A model generated the notes under the pieces. The model was given only the letters and a program-made list of their open reading frames with translations, was not told the origin of the DNA and did not search any database. A DNA stretch of 64,000 bases from Alphaproteobacteria bacterium GM7ARS4. Its GTDB lineage: Bacteria; Pseudomonadota; Alphaproteobacteria; GM7ARS4. The stretch covers positions 352,658-416,657 of the forward strand of contig JACONL010000001.1 in assembly GCA_014332745.1 (NCBI GenBank). The letters run 5' to 3'. Shown here one piece after another: positions 25,474-34,654 of the stretch. The position numbers and the translations under genes were made by a program. Positions within the stretch are counted from its first letter, which is position 1. The number at the start of each line of letters is the position of its first letter.

Positions 25474-26847
25474 TTATGGTTTGTCGAGGGTCACCCATTC
25501 TTCGGCAGATGTGGGGTGAATGCCGATGGTGCGGTGTAGGTCGTTGAGGGTCATGCCCATACGAAAGGCGACGGCGAATCCTTGCATGATTTCTGGTGCG
25601 TCTAATCCTATCATATGGAGTCCGATGATATTATGGTCGTCGCTGTTGATGATGGCTTTGATAAGTGACGTGTGGACATCGGATTTTGCGGTGAGGCTAT
25701 ATTTGAGGGGCGTATAGCGTTGGGTGCAAGTACGGATGGGCTTTTGACGGGCGTGGGCTTGTTGTTCGCTGAGTCCGATGGTGGCGATGGGTGGTGTGCT
25801 GAAAACAGCCGTGGGGATGGCGTCATAGTCGATGGCGTTGCTCTGTTGTGCGCTTTGCGTGAAGTGTGAGACGAGCCTTTCGGCTTGGGCGATAGCCACG
25901 GGCGTCAGGTTCATATGGTCGATACAATCGCCTATGGCATAGATGGACGGCACAGCGCTTTGATACATGTCATTGACGAGGATAGCGCCTTTGTCATTGG
26001 TGCGGACTCCTACGTCCTCGAGGCCAAGGTCTTGAGTCAGAGGGAGGCGTCCTGTGGCGCACAGGACGGCGTCTACGTGGGTATCGGGCGCATGGATGCG
26101 CTTTAGTTGGTATCCTTTCCCTTGTTTTTTTATCTGTGTGACGGATGACGAACATAAGACATCAATGGACTTTAGCCTCATGGCATGGCTGAGCGCTGTT
26201 CCCAATGCTTCGTCAAAGGCAGAGAGTATACGTGGTCCCCGATGGATAAGGACGACATCGACACCCAAGCCACAGAGGATACAGGCGAATTCTACGGCAA
26301 TATATCCCCCCCCGATGATGGCGATACGTTGTGGCAAGGTTGGCAGGGTGAACATATCATCGGATGTATAGGCATGGTCTATGCCATCGATAGGCGGTTT
26401 ATAGGGGAAAGAGCCTGTAGCGATGACGATATGCTTGCTTGTGTATGTTGTCTGTTGTTGTTCCTGTTGCTGGGTGATGCGCACATGGTGAGGGCTTGTG
26501 AGGTGTGCGTGTCCTTGATGAATATCCACGCTATGGGTGATAAGGAGCTGTCGGTATAGGCCATTGAGGCGTTGGACTTCTTTGTTCACGGCGTCTCTGA
26601 GGGTCTCCCATGCGACACGGGGCGACTCGCTACACACGCCGTATGATTGGGCGACGATGTGGCGACTGGCTTCGATGGAGGCGTAAGAGAGAAGTTTTTT
26701 TGGCACACATCCCTTATTGACACATGTGCCACCAAAGGCGTCTTGTTCGGCAATGGCGACACGCATGCCTTTATGCGCCATTTTGCGCGCGAGGCGCACG
26801 CCACCAGAGCCAGCGCCGATAACATAGAGGTCATAGTCATACGTCAT
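25474..26847 (-). CDS. gor: Glutathione-disulfide reductase
   Basis: FAD flavoenzyme that reduces GSSG with NADPH. 457 residues. FAD-binding GAGSGGVRLARKMA and redox disulfide GGTCVNKGCVPKK are present. The NAD(P) domain is IIGGGYIAVEFACILCGLG followed by HRGPRILSAFD, with the Arg residues typical of NADPH preference. The second FAD motif is YAIGDC. The C-terminal active-site His-Glu pair lies in GIHPTSAEEWV. It is the last gene after glmU-glmS on the same strand, 55 bases from glmS. Confidence 0.9.
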   Translation of the reverse strand: MTYDYDLYVIGAGSGGVRLARKMAHKGMRVAIAEQDAFGGTCVNKGCVPKKLLSYASIEASRHIVAQSYGVCSESPRVAWETLRDAVNKEVQRLNGLYRQLLITHSVDIHQGHAHLTSPHHVRITQQQEQQQTTYTSKHIVIATGSFPYKPPIDGIDHAYTSDDMFTLPTLPQRIAIIGGGYIAVEFACILCGLGVDVVLIHRGPRILSAFDEALGTALSHAMRLKSIDVLCSSSVTQIKKQGKGYQLKRIHAPDTHVDAVLCATGRLPLTQDLGLEDVGVRTNDKGAILVNDMYQSAVPSIYAIGDCIDHMNLTPVAIAQAERLVSHFTQSAQQSNAIDYDAIPTAVFSTPPIATIGLSEQQAHARQKPIRTCTQRYTPLKYSLTAKSDVHTSLIKAIINSDDHNIIGLHMIGLDAPEIMQGFAVAFRMGMTLNDLHRTIGIHPTSAEEWVTLDKP

Positions 26848-26902
26848 ACGCCTTATCCCATCTTGTGCCGTGTATTGTTCTCACGATTGTTAGGGGACAT
26901 GA

Positions 26903-28744
26903 TTATTCGACGGTGACAGCTTTAGCGAGGTTGCGTGGTTGGTCCACATCTGTTCCCAGCATGGATGCTGTGTGATAGGCAAGGAGTTGGACGGGGAGGG
27001 CGTAGAGCAAGGGATTTGTGAATGCATGGGCGTCTGGCATAGCGAAACAAGAGTGCGGGGGGAGGCCACTGGTGTCTATGGTCTTTTTTGTCGCAAAGAG
27101 GATGATATTGCCTCCTCTCGAGACGATTTCAGCGACATTGGAGAGGGTTTTTCTGAGGACGGCAGAGTCGGGAGCGAGCACGATAACGGGCATATTTTCA
27201 TCGATAAGGGCAATAGGGCCGTGTTTCATTTCGCCAGCAGCATAGGCTTGGGTGTGAATATAGGCGATTTCCTTCAATTTCAAAGCGCCTTCTAGGGCAA
27301 TGGGATATGTATCATCCCGCCCCAGATACATGACAGACGATGCTTTTGTGATATGATGTTGTGTGATGATGGCGCGTATCTGTCTCTCATGGGCAAGGAC
27401 ATCGGACATGAGGGTGGGGATTTCTATCAAGGCGCGGGCGAGCTGTTGTTCTTCTTGCGTGGTGATATGGCGACGTTGTTTTGCCAAGCCTATGGTCCAG
27501 CATGCGAGCAAGGCAAGCTGTGTCGTAAAGGCTTTGGTAGATGCCACGCCAATCTCAGGGCCTGCATGAGTCAGGAGGACATGGTCTGCCATGCGTGCGA
27601 TGGAGCTTTCTTCCACATTGACGAGGGCAATGCGTGGGATGGACGGATGGTGTGCCTTCACCAATTTCATGGCTTCGAGGGTATCGGCGGTCTCTCCCGA
27701 TTGTGAGATAAAGACGCACGCATCGCCTTCGCAGAGGACTGGCGAGCGATAGCGAAATTCCGATGCCACGTCGCATTGCGTCATGATATGTCCTGTTCTT
27801 TCCAGCATGTAGCGTGCCACCAATCCCGCATAGTAGGATGTTCCACATGCGATGATATGCATGCGTTGGATATGGCTGAGGTCGCCTGTTTTAGCGGGCA
27901 TGGCGATGGTGCGTGTCAGAGGATTGATAAAACTTTCCAGCGTTTCCCCGACAACGGCAGGCTGTTCGTAGATTTCCTTGAGCATAAAGTGCGGGAAGTC
28001 GCCTTTACCGATGGTGGCGCCTGAGGTTGCCGTTTGTTTTATGGGGCGTTGTTGTTTTTTATTGTGATGGTCGTAGATATGCCATGTATCTGGCGTGATG
28101 GTGACGTGGTCGCCTTCTTCGAGGTAGCAGAGGCGTTGTGTGAAGGGGGCGAGGGCGATGGCATCGGAGCTCAGATACATTTCGCCGTCGCCAAAGCCGA
28201 TGGCGAGGGGCGAGCCAAGTCTTGCGCCTATGAGCAGATTATCGAATTGACGAAAAATGATGACGATAGCGAAAGCGCCTTCCAATTGTGTGAGGGTTTT
28301 GCGTGTGGCATCGAGGGGCGAGAGATTCTGTTGCAGGTGATGGTCTATGATATGGGCGATGACTTCCGAGTCGGTCTCTGTTTGGAAGTGTGAGCCGTTA
28401 TGGGTCATGTGTTCTTTCAGTTCGAGGAAATTCTCGATAATGCCATTATGGACGACAGCGACATTGTCGGTGCTATGGGGATGGGCATTCGTTGTCGTAG
28501 GTCGCCCGTGGGTTGCCCAGCGTGTATGCCCTATGCCACAATGGCTATGGTGTGGCATGGGTTCTTTTTTCAGCAACGCTTCCAGTTGTTTCAGTTTGCC
28601 TTCTTTTCGCCGTAGATGGATGACATGGTCGCAGACGGTGGCGATACCAGCGGAGTCATAGCCTCGATACTCTAATCGATGTAATGTTTCGAGGATGAGA
28701 GGCGTTACATTCCTTGTTCCTGTGATACCGATAATGCCACACAT
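26903..28744 (-). CDS. glmS: Glutamine--fructose-6-phosphate aminotransferase (isomerizing)
   Basis: Makes glucosamine-6-phosphate, the entry to peptidoglycan and LPS amino sugars. 613 residues from ATG 28744, which places the catalytic Cys directly after Met (MCGIIGITGTRNV). The reading frame continues upstream but without family similarity. The glutaminase domain has HRLEYRGYDSAGIA and HTRWATHGRP. Two SIS domains follow (ACGTSYYAGLVARYML, SQSGETADTLEAMK). The C-terminus NLAKAVTVE is canonical. It lies 32 bases after glmU, a common pairing. Confidence 0.96.
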   Translation of the reverse strand: MCGIIGITGTRNVTPLILETLHRLEYRGYDSAGIATVCDHVIHLRRKEGKLKQLEALLKKEPMPHHSHCGIGHTRWATHGRPTTTNAHPHSTDNVAVVHNGIIENFLELKEHMTHNGSHFQTETDSEVIAHIIDHHLQQNLSPLDATRKTLTQLEGAFAIVIIFRQFDNLLIGARLGSPLAIGFGDGEMYLSSDAIALAPFTQRLCYLEEGDHVTITPDTWHIYDHHNKKQQRPIKQTATSGATIGKGDFPHFMLKEIYEQPAVVGETLESFINPLTRTIAMPAKTGDLSHIQRMHIIACGTSYYAGLVARYMLERTGHIMTQCDVASEFRYRSPVLCEGDACVFISQSGETADTLEAMKLVKAHHPSIPRIALVNVEESSIARMADHVLLTHAGPEIGVASTKAFTTQLALLACWTIGLAKQRRHITTQEEQQLARALIEIPTLMSDVLAHERQIRAIITQHHITKASSVMYLGRDDTYPIALEGALKLKEIAYIHTQAYAAGEMKHGPIALIDENMPVIVLAPDSAVLRKTLSNVAEIVSRGGNIILFATKKTIDTSGLPPHSCFAMPDAHAFTNPLLYALPVQLLAYHTASMLGTDVDQPRNLAKAVTVE

Positions 28745-28776
28745 GTGCGTTATTCCAATGAGAGAGGGGTCTATCG

Positions 28777-30117
28777 TTATGTTTTTGCGAGCCGTCGCTG
28801 AGACCAGTGTGGGATTTCTCTGTGTGGTGGGCGTGAGATGGCGAGGGCTTGTGCTGAGACATTGCGTGTGATGGTGCTGCCAGCGGCGATGGTTGCTTTT
28901 TCGCCGATGGTGAGGGGGGCGACGAGGGCGCAATTGCTTCCAACAAACGCATGGTCGTTGATGGTCGTATGATGTTTCTTTGTGCCGTCATAGTTGCATG
29001 TGATGACGCCTGCGCCGATATTGACGTTGCGGCCGATGGTGGCATCACCGATATAGCTGAGGTGATTGATACGGGTTTTATGTCCTATGGTGGCGTTTTT
29101 AATCTCGACAAAATTGCCGATACGGCTTTCATCGCCTATGGAAGAGTGCGGTCTGATACGGGCGTAAGGTCCTATGGTGGTTCTTTGTCCGATATGAGCG
29201 CCTTCTATGTGGCTATGGGCGCGTATGTGGCTATGGGCGCGAATGGTGACGTTGGGGGCAAAAAAGACGAATGGTTCGACGCGGACATTTTCTGCCAATT
29301 GCGTATCGTAGCTGAAATAGAGGGAGTGAGGCATCAGGAGGGATGCTTTCGCTTTGATGGCGCGTTCACGGAGGCGTTGTTGCATGATGTCTTCGGCTTT
29401 TTGGCGCGCTTCTGGCGTATTGACGCCGAGTACGTGGGTATGGGGCATCAGCACATCGTCTAGGGGCATCTCTTGGTCTGCCATGAGGCGTATGATATGG
29501 GTGAGGTCATATTCTCCGCTCACAGGATTTTTCGGTATCTTCTGTAAGAGAGGGCGTAGCAGTTTTGTCTGTATGGCGAGCATGCCGACGTAACAGCGTG
29601 TTTGCGCATAATGTTCTTTTGAGGCATTTTTTGCCTCGATGATGGCGATGATACGCCCTTTCTTATCACGGATAATACGCCCATAGTCGCATGGAGGCAC
29701 GACGTCCACGGCGGCGATGGTCGCCGTGAGATTTTTTTGACGGCGTGTCGTGATAAGGTCGTCAAGGATCTCTGTCGTGAGGAGGGGCGTATCCCCACAG
29801 AGGATGAGGGTATCAGAGCGTTCCTCTCTTATGGCGTTGGCGGCACAAAGGGTGGCGTTTCCTGTGCCTTGGGGCGTCTTTTGGATGATTTTTGTCATCG
29901 AAGGCACGTCTTCATGGATGATGCTTCCCATAGGTTCAGGCGGGACGACACAGAGACGTTGTGTGCATGGAATATGTTTGGTCGCATGCGCCACATGTTT
30001 GAGCATGGAGGCACCAGCGATGGTATGGAGCATTTTTGGTGTGTCGCTGTTCATGCGCTTTCCTTGTCCAGCGGCAAGGATAATAATGGCATCGAGTGTC
30101 TCAGTGACGTGTGGCAT
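28777..30117 (-). CDS. glmU: Bifunctional GlmU: UDP-GlcNAc pyrophosphorylase / GlcN-1-P acetyltransferase
   Basis: 446 residues. The N-terminal uridylyltransferase has IILAAGQGKRMNSDTPKMLH and LILCGDTPLLT. The C-terminal left-handed beta helix shows hexapeptide repeats (IGQRTTIGPYARIRPHSSIG, IGDATIGRNVNIGAGVITCN) and the acetyltransferase segment NYDGTKKHHTTI. A local duplication IRAHSHIRAHSHI lies within the helix. With glmS directly downstream, the pair converts fructose-6-P to UDP-GlcNAc, with the mutase (GlmM) elsewhere. It is divergent from the DnaJ-like gene. Confidence 0.95.
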   Translation of the reverse strand: MPHVTETLDAIIILAAGQGKRMNSDTPKMLHTIAGASMLKHVAHATKHIPCTQRLCVVPPEPMGSIIHEDVPSMTKIIQKTPQGTGNATLCAANAIREERSDTLILCGDTPLLTTEILDDLITTRRQKNLTATIAAVDVVPPCDYGRIIRDKKGRIIAIIEAKNASKEHYAQTRCYVGMLAIQTKLLRPLLQKIPKNPVSGEYDLTHIIRLMADQEMPLDDVLMPHTHVLGVNTPEARQKAEDIMQQRLRERAIKAKASLLMPHSLYFSYDTQLAENVRVEPFVFFAPNVTIRAHSHIRAHSHIEGAHIGQRTTIGPYARIRPHSSIGDESRIGNFVEIKNATIGHKTRINHLSYIGDATIGRNVNIGAGVITCNYDGTKKHHTTINDHAFVGSNCALVAPLTIGEKATIAAGSTITRNVSAQALAISRPPHREIPHWSQRRLAKT

Positions 30118-30244
30118 GGATCTTACGGCGGGGGTTTTATGGCGGGGGTCGACAGGGAGGCGTTTTGGGCGTTGAAATGATGTCTTTTGTCACGTATACA
30201 AGAGGTATGGTGGGCATAGCATAGAGTATTATCGAGGGAGTCGC

Positions 30245-30811
30245 ATGCTGTTATTTCTAGCGGGTGGTTTAGCGTTTCTTGTCTGTGTCTTGGCATGCCT
30301 GCGCGCCTACGCCCTCTATTGGGGGCGTGCGTCATCTAAGGAAGACGAGTCCTCTGTGGGTAGGCAGACGACACGGGCGATGGCCACGCCTATGGTGAAG
30401 ACTTTGGCGATTGTGGCTGTTGTAGGCGTTGCGGTCTTGTTCCTATGGCGAGGGCAATTGATGGCCGCCTTGTCGTCTTTGCCAGCTCTTCTTCCTTTTT
30501 TCGTGAATTGGATGCCTATGTGGCGTAACGTTCATCGTGCGTGGCGTTTCTATGGCACGTCCTCTGGCGGTGCGCATGGCCCGCATGGCCATGACAGGGG
30601 ACAGAACAGGGCGTCCTCTTATGGTAGCGGGGCGATGACGAGGCAGGAGGCTCTGGAGATATTGGGGTTGCAGGAAACCCATCCCCTCAATGAAGAGGTC
30701 GTCAACAAAGCCTATAAGGATTTGATGAGGCGGGTTCATCCCGACCAAGGTGGGTCGAAAGGCTTGGCGGTGACATTGAATCAGGCGCGGGACACTTTGT
30801 TAGGATGTTAA
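30245..30811 (+). CDS. Membrane-anchored J-domain protein (Tim14/Pam18-like)
   Basis: 188 residues. Two hydrophobic segments lie near the N-terminus (LLFLAGGLAFLVCVLACLRA and TLAIVAVVGVAVLFLW). A Gly/His-rich linker follows. The C-terminal J domain (about 130-188) starts with MTRQEALEILGLQ and carries the HPD tripeptide in RRVHPDQGGS. This architecture is typical of alphaproteobacterial relatives of the mitochondrial import motor subunit Tim14, expected to stimulate DnaK at the membrane. A GAGGGAG ribosome binding site precedes ATG 30245. It lies 10 bases before galU. Confidence 0.83.
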   Translation: MLLFLAGGLAFLVCVLACLRAYALYWGRASSKEDESSVGRQTTRAMATPMVKTLAIVAVVGVAVLFLWRGQLMAALSSLPALLPFFVNWMPMWRNVHRAWRFYGTSSGGAHGPHGHDRGQNRASSYGSGAMTRQEALEILGLQETHPLNEEVVNKAYKDLMRRVHPDQGGSKGLAVTLNQARDTLLGC

Positions 30812-30821
30812 CATCGGCGTC

Positions 30822-31730
30822 ATGTCTTCTTCCGCCCCTTCTTTAAAGACAGCGCTTTTCCCCATTGCGGGGTTAGGGAGTAGACTCATGCCATTGACGA
30901 AAGGCGTCAATAAGGCGTTGCTTCCCGTCTATGACCGTTGCCTCTTGCAGGCTGTCCTTGACGAGGCGGTGAGCGTTGGTGTCGAGCGTTTTATCTTCAT
31001 CGTCACGAAGGGGGATAGGAGTATTGCCGACTATCTACGTCCCCATAAGGCACTGGATGCTTTTGTTGCAAAAAAAAAGGCGCAAGGACACAAGGAGGGT
31101 GAGACCATAGGCGCTTTTCTCGACAGATTATCGTTTATCTCGAAGGGCAGTATCATTGTTGAGCAAGACTCTCCTCGGGGGCTAGGGGATGCGATTTTCT
31201 GTGCGGCGTCCCATGTGGCCGATGATGACTATTACGCTGTGTTGCTTGCCGATGATTTTATCGACACAGAGGGTAAGACATGCCTCCAACAGATGTGTGA
31301 TGGCTGGCATAGGCGAGGGCAACAGGGGGCGTGGGTTGCCTTAGAACAGGTTGCCTATGAGGATGTCTCTCGCTATGGCGTCATACGTCCCGTCTGTGGC
31401 GAGGTGGACATGATGGATGGCGTCACCTCTGGCATCGAGGCGTCAGAGATTGTGGAGAAGCCTATGCGAGAGCATGCGCCAAGCAATTGGGCGGTTGTGG
31501 GGCGTTATATTCTTCCCCGTGACGTGATGGAGCGCCTCGCCCATATTGATGTTGGGGCTGGCGGGGAACATCAATTGACAGATGGTTTAGCAGCCTACAT
31601 GGCGTCTCGAGGGGCGCTCTATGGCATGCCTTTTCAGGGGTGGCGTTTCGATTGTGGCTCGAAGGATGGTTTGTTGGCGGCTGCATGCCATAGGCAGAAA
31701 CATATAGGGTGTGGACAGCACAAGACATGA
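30822..31730 (+). CDS. galU: UTP--glucose-1-phosphate uridylyltransferase
   Basis: Makes UDP-glucose. 302 residues with the nucleotidyltransferase start FPIAGLGSRLMPLTKGVNKALLP, then QDSPRGLGDAIFCA, VLLADDFID and EIVEKP, all GalU signatures. The C-terminal GWRFDCGSKDGLLAA is also typical. The stop overlaps the phosphohexomutase start (ATGA), so the two are coupled and probably supply sugar nucleotides for envelope polysaccharide. Confidence 0.93.
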   Translation: MSSSAPSLKTALFPIAGLGSRLMPLTKGVNKALLPVYDRCLLQAVLDEAVSVGVERFIFIVTKGDRSIADYLRPHKALDAFVAKKKAQGHKEGETIGAFLDRLSFISKGSIIVEQDSPRGLGDAIFCAASHVADDDYYAVLLADDFIDTEGKTCLQQMCDGWHRRGQQGAWVALEQVAYEDVSRYGVIRPVCGEVDMMDGVTSGIEASEIVEKPMREHAPSNWAVVGRYILPRDVMERLAHIDVGAGGEHQLTDGLAAYMASRGALYGMPFQGWRFDCGSKDGLLAAACHRQKHIGCGQHKT

Positions 31731-33157
31731 CGATGGCAACGTCTCCTTCTCATGTGCTTCACCCTAGCCTTGTGCGCGCCTATGACATACGTGGGATTGT
31801 TGGTGAGACTCTCCATGCCAAAGATGCTTATGCCATTGGCATGGGCTTTGGGAGTCTTCTGGCACAGCGGGCAGAAGGGAGGACAGGGGACAATAGGGCG
31901 GTGTGTGTTGGTTATGACGGGCGTTTATCGTCTGTGGCGCTTAAAACAGCCTTATGTGAGGGGCTGAAGGCGTCTGGGGTTCTTGTCTGGGATATTGGGT
32001 TGGTGCCGACGCCTATGCTTTATTTCAGCGTGTATCACCTCAAGGCGAGCGGTGGTCTTATGGTCACGGGCTCTCATAATCCCCCTGACCATAATGGCTT
32101 TAAGTGCATGCTTGGCACATCGAGTTTTTATGGGGACGACCTCAAGGCGTTAGCGCGGCGCATTGCGCAAGGTGACGTTGTGTATGGTTGTGGTAAGATA
32201 GAAAAGAGGGATGTGTTAGAGGCGTATGTTGCCCGTCTTCGTTTGGCGCTAGAGGGGACGCGTCTTGGTGTTATGTCTGTTGTGTGGGACCCTGGTAGTG
32301 GCGCGGCGGGTGTCGTGCTTCCTTCTCTCCTTGATGGCTTAGCTGGTCGACATCATATCATCTGTGGCGAGGTGGATGGGCGTTTCCCGCACCATCACCC
32401 TGACCCGTCTGTGGAGGACAATCTGACTCATGTGAAACAAGCCATCTGTGAGGGTGGCTATGATATTGGGTTTGCCTTCGATGGTGATGGCGACCGTTTG
32501 GGTGTTGTGGATAATGAAGGGCAGACTCTTCATATGGATATGCTTCTTGCGTGTTTAGTGCGGGATGTGTTGGCGTCCCATAAGGGGGGTGTCATTGTCA
32601 GTGATGTCAAGGCGGGATATTGCCTGAGACAGGATGTCGAGGCGTGTGGTGGCACGCTCCGTCTGATTCCCACGGGGCATTCCATCATCAAGGCGGCGAT
32701 GGCGCGCATGAACGCCCCTTTTGGTGGTGAGATGAGCGGGCATATCTTTTTCAAAGACTGCCATGAAGGCTATGATGACGGCCTTTATGCTTCTTTGCGT
32801 TTCTTGTCATGGCTCACACGACAGGATAAGACATTGCATGCGTTGCGTAACAGCTTTCCCAAGAGTTATCATTCGGGTGAGATGCGTTTGGCATGTCAGG
32901 AGGGCGTGCAATTTTCTCTTCTCGAGCGTATAAAGAAACATCTGGAGGAGGATGGGGTTGCCTATGGCGCTGTGGATGGCGTCCGTGTGGATGACGAGGA
33001 TGGGTGGTGGCTTGTACGTGCGTCCAATACGCAAGCGGTCGTTGTTGCTGTCTGTGAGGCTCTCACGGAGGACGCCTTTGCAGAAAAAGTCTCTATGCTC
33101 TCACACTATCTGTCTCCCCATGGCATTGAGATGGGTGAGGTGACGCCTCGAAAGTGA
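31727..33157 (+). CDS. Phosphomannomutase/phosphoglucomutase (AlgC/ManB family)
   Basis: Interconverts hexose 6- and 1-phosphates. 476 residues. The phosphoserine loop is VTGSHNPPDHNGFKC. The Mg-binding loop DGDGDRLGV and the sugar-binding GGEMSGHIFFKD are intact. The start RAYDIRGIVGETL is typical of the PMM/PGM branch. The start overlaps galU by four bases. Together they could feed both UDP-glucose and GDP-mannose routes; substrate balance cannot be read from sequence. Confidence 0.9.
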   Translation: MTMATSPSHVLHPSLVRAYDIRGIVGETLHAKDAYAIGMGFGSLLAQRAEGRTGDNRAVCVGYDGRLSSVALKTALCEGLKASGVLVWDIGLVPTPMLYFSVYHLKASGGLMVTGSHNPPDHNGFKCMLGTSSFYGDDLKALARRIAQGDVVYGCGKIEKRDVLEAYVARLRLALEGTRLGVMSVVWDPGSGAAGVVLPSLLDGLAGRHHIICGEVDGRFPHHHPDPSVEDNLTHVKQAICEGGYDIGFAFDGDGDRLGVVDNEGQTLHMDMLLACLVRDVLASHKGGVIVSDVKAGYCLRQDVEACGGTLRLIPTGHSIIKAAMARMNAPFGGEMSGHIFFKDCHEGYDDGLYASLRFLSWLTRQDKTLHALRNSFPKSYHSGEMRLACQEGVQFSLLERIKKHLEEDGVAYGAVDGVRVDDEDGWWLVRASNTQAVVVAVCEALTEDAFAEKVSMLSHYLSPHGIEMGEVTPRK

Positions 33158-33201
33158 GCGCTATTGTGGCGCAAGGGACAACAAAAGGGAGTGATAAGGT
33201 C

Positions 33202-33723
33202 ATGAAGAGATATGGGATGGCATGTTGTTGGGTCGTGCTGGGGTGTATGGTGAGTGCGCATAACGTTCTTGGGAAGGAGGAGACTCGAACGGCGCAGACG
33301 GCTCAGTCGATGGGAGAGGAGATGGGCATGGTCAATGGGGACAGGCCTGTCACGGCAGCGCCTTCCGCTGATGCGATCATCGAGGCATGTGCGCGCACGA
33401 CTGAAGCGTTACGTCATTCAGAGAACACGGAGCTGATGGTGATGGGGGAACGGCGGCGGCTTGCATGTTTAGAGAAAGAACTTTTGCGCCATGCGCCCCT
33501 GATCATTGATGACGCCTATCTTTCCCGCAGTCGCCTCGAAGCCTTGTTGCGTTCCATGAAGAAGGTGCATGAGACTTTCTATGAAGGGCTCTATACCCAT
33601 GCGGCGGCGTGTGATTATTCTTGTGGCAGTCGCTATGTCGCTTTTGTGCCAAGGGCGATGGCGCGCCTTTATGAACGCATGGTGCGCGATGTCCTCGATA
33701 ACAGACGTCGCCATAATTGGTAG
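33202..33723 (+). CDS. Exported protein of unknown function
   Basis: 173 residues from ATG 33202 (ATAAGG upstream). An in-frame GTG at 33154 would overlap the mutase gene. Signal peptide MKRYGMACCWVVLGCMVSA. The mature part is helical and charged with four Cys spread through it (IIEACARTTE, RLACLEKEL, AACDYSCGSRY), which could form disulfides in the periplasm. I recognise no domain; LprI-like proteins have a similar size and Cys use, but the motif does not match. It may be co-transcribed with galU and the mutase. Confidence 0.65.
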   Translation: MKRYGMACCWVVLGCMVSAHNVLGKEETRTAQTAQSMGEEMGMVNGDRPVTAAPSADAIIEACARTTEALRHSENTELMVMGERRRLACLEKELLRHAPLIIDDAYLSRSRLEALLRSMKKVHETFYEGLYTHAAACDYSCGSRYVAFVPRAMARLYERMVRDVLDNRRRHNW

Positions 33724-33737
33724 GCATGCCCGCCAGA

Positions 33738-33797
33738 GGATTGGTGTGGGGATTGGTGTGGGGATTGGTGTGGGGATTGGTGTGGGGATTGGTGTGG
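33738..33797. repeat. 12-bp tandem repeat, five perfect copies
   Basis: GGATTGGTGTGG repeated five times without error between the exported-protein gene and tRNA-Gln. 12 is a multiple of 3, but no supported reading frame crosses it. Confidence 0.95.
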
Positions 33798-33819
33798 GAG
33801 GGATGTTGGAGGACGTGTG

Positions 33820-33890
33820 CTGGGGGAGCTGGATTCGAACCAGCATTGACGGAGTCAGAGTCCGCTGTCCTACCGTTAGACGATCCCCCA
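33820..33890 (-). tRNA. tRNA-Gln (anticodon CTG)
   Basis: On the - strand the acceptor stem TGGGGGA pairs with TCCCCCA. The anticodon stem-loop has loop CTCTGAC with anticodon CTG, and the T arm contains GGTTCGAATCC. CCA is not encoded (GCA follows). Isotype is from the anticodon. Confidence 0.92.
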
Positions 33891-33955
33891 ACGCTACAAC
33901 GCCACGTTCATCCCGCAGAACGCCTCTATGCTAACGTAACGGGTGCTTTTTCACA

Positions 33956-34645
33956 ATGAAAAAAAAGATGACGCAAAGGGGGGTGAGGAAACGGAGCATA
34001 TCATCGAGGCGCTGGCTTCAGCGCCATCATCGGGACATCTATGTCTTGAAGGCACAGCGCGACGCCATGCCATCTCGGGCAGCCTATAAATTAGAGGACA
34101 TCCACATGCGTCATCGTCTTTTTACGAAGGGATGTGTCATCCTTGACCTTGGAGCAGTGCCGGGCGGTTGGAGCGTCGTTGCCCTCAAGCATGGGGCGTC
34201 CCATGTCATGGCGGTGGATACGCGTCCCATGGCGCCTCCCATGGCGTCTATAGATGGCGTTATGACGATGGTATTGGATATTCGGGAGCGACAGAGCATG
34301 CATGCCATCCGCCATCGTGTCTCAACATGGGACGTGAAAGAGGGACGCCATCCCTTCGATGGTGTGATGGCAGACCTTGCGCCCCACGCCACGGGCCATA
34401 AGGCGACAGACCATATGCGTCAGATTCTGTTAGCGCGTCATGCGTTGCGTTTAGCGCTCTTTCTTGTCCGTGAGGGTGGCTTTTTCCTATGCAAGCTCTA
34501 TCAAGGCGTGGATGAAGGTGTCTTTTTCACCCGTCTCAATCGCCATTTCCATGCTATCAAGAGACTCAAGCCAAAGGCGAGCAGGTCGGACTCCCTTGAA
34601 TTTTATGTGTTGGCGTACAAGAAGGCGAGGAGGCAGGCGAGGTGA
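33956..34645 (+). CDS. rlmE: 23S rRNA (uridine-2'-O)-methyltransferase
   Basis: FtsJ/RrmJ family, methylates U2552 of 23S rRNA. 229 residues. The K-D-K-E catalytic tetrad is visible: Lys in SRAAYKLEDI, Asp in MADLAPHATGHK, Lys in LCKLYQG and Glu in SLEFYVLA. SAM motif DLGAVPGGWSVVA is close to the family DLGAAPGGWSQ. The stop TGA overlaps the GTG start of the orphan DNA methyltransferase; before that gene arrived it probably abutted metZ. Confidence 0.9.
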   Translation: MKKKMTQRGVRKRSISSRRWLQRHHRDIYVLKAQRDAMPSRAAYKLEDIHMRHRLFTKGCVILDLGAVPGGWSVVALKHGASHVMAVDTRPMAPPMASIDGVMTMVLDIRERQSMHAIRHRVSTWDVKEGRHPFDGVMADLAPHATGHKATDHMRQILLARHALRLALFLVREGGFFLCKLYQGVDEGVFFTRLNRHFHAIKRLKPKASRSDSLEFYVLAYKKARRQAR

Positions 34646-34654
34646 AAGAGCGAC
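34628..34654 (+). repeat. Left direct repeat flanking the orphan methyltransferase
   Basis: AGGAGGCA, four extra bases (GGCG), then AGGTGAAAGAGCGAC (34640-34654). The same two blocks recur, without the four bases, at 35838-35860. It contains the ribosome binding site, the GTG start and the first four codons (M-K-E-R) of the downstream gene in both places. Confidence 0.9.

Noticed and set aside
28745-28933. Upstream start for GlmS at 28933
   Set aside because: GlmS needs its catalytic Cys directly after the initiator Met, which fixes the start at 28744.
33738-33797. Protein-coding frame through the 12-bp repeats (repeated GIGV-type peptide)
   Set aside because: The open frames only reflect the repeat; there is no start site context and the region leads into a tRNA on the other strand.
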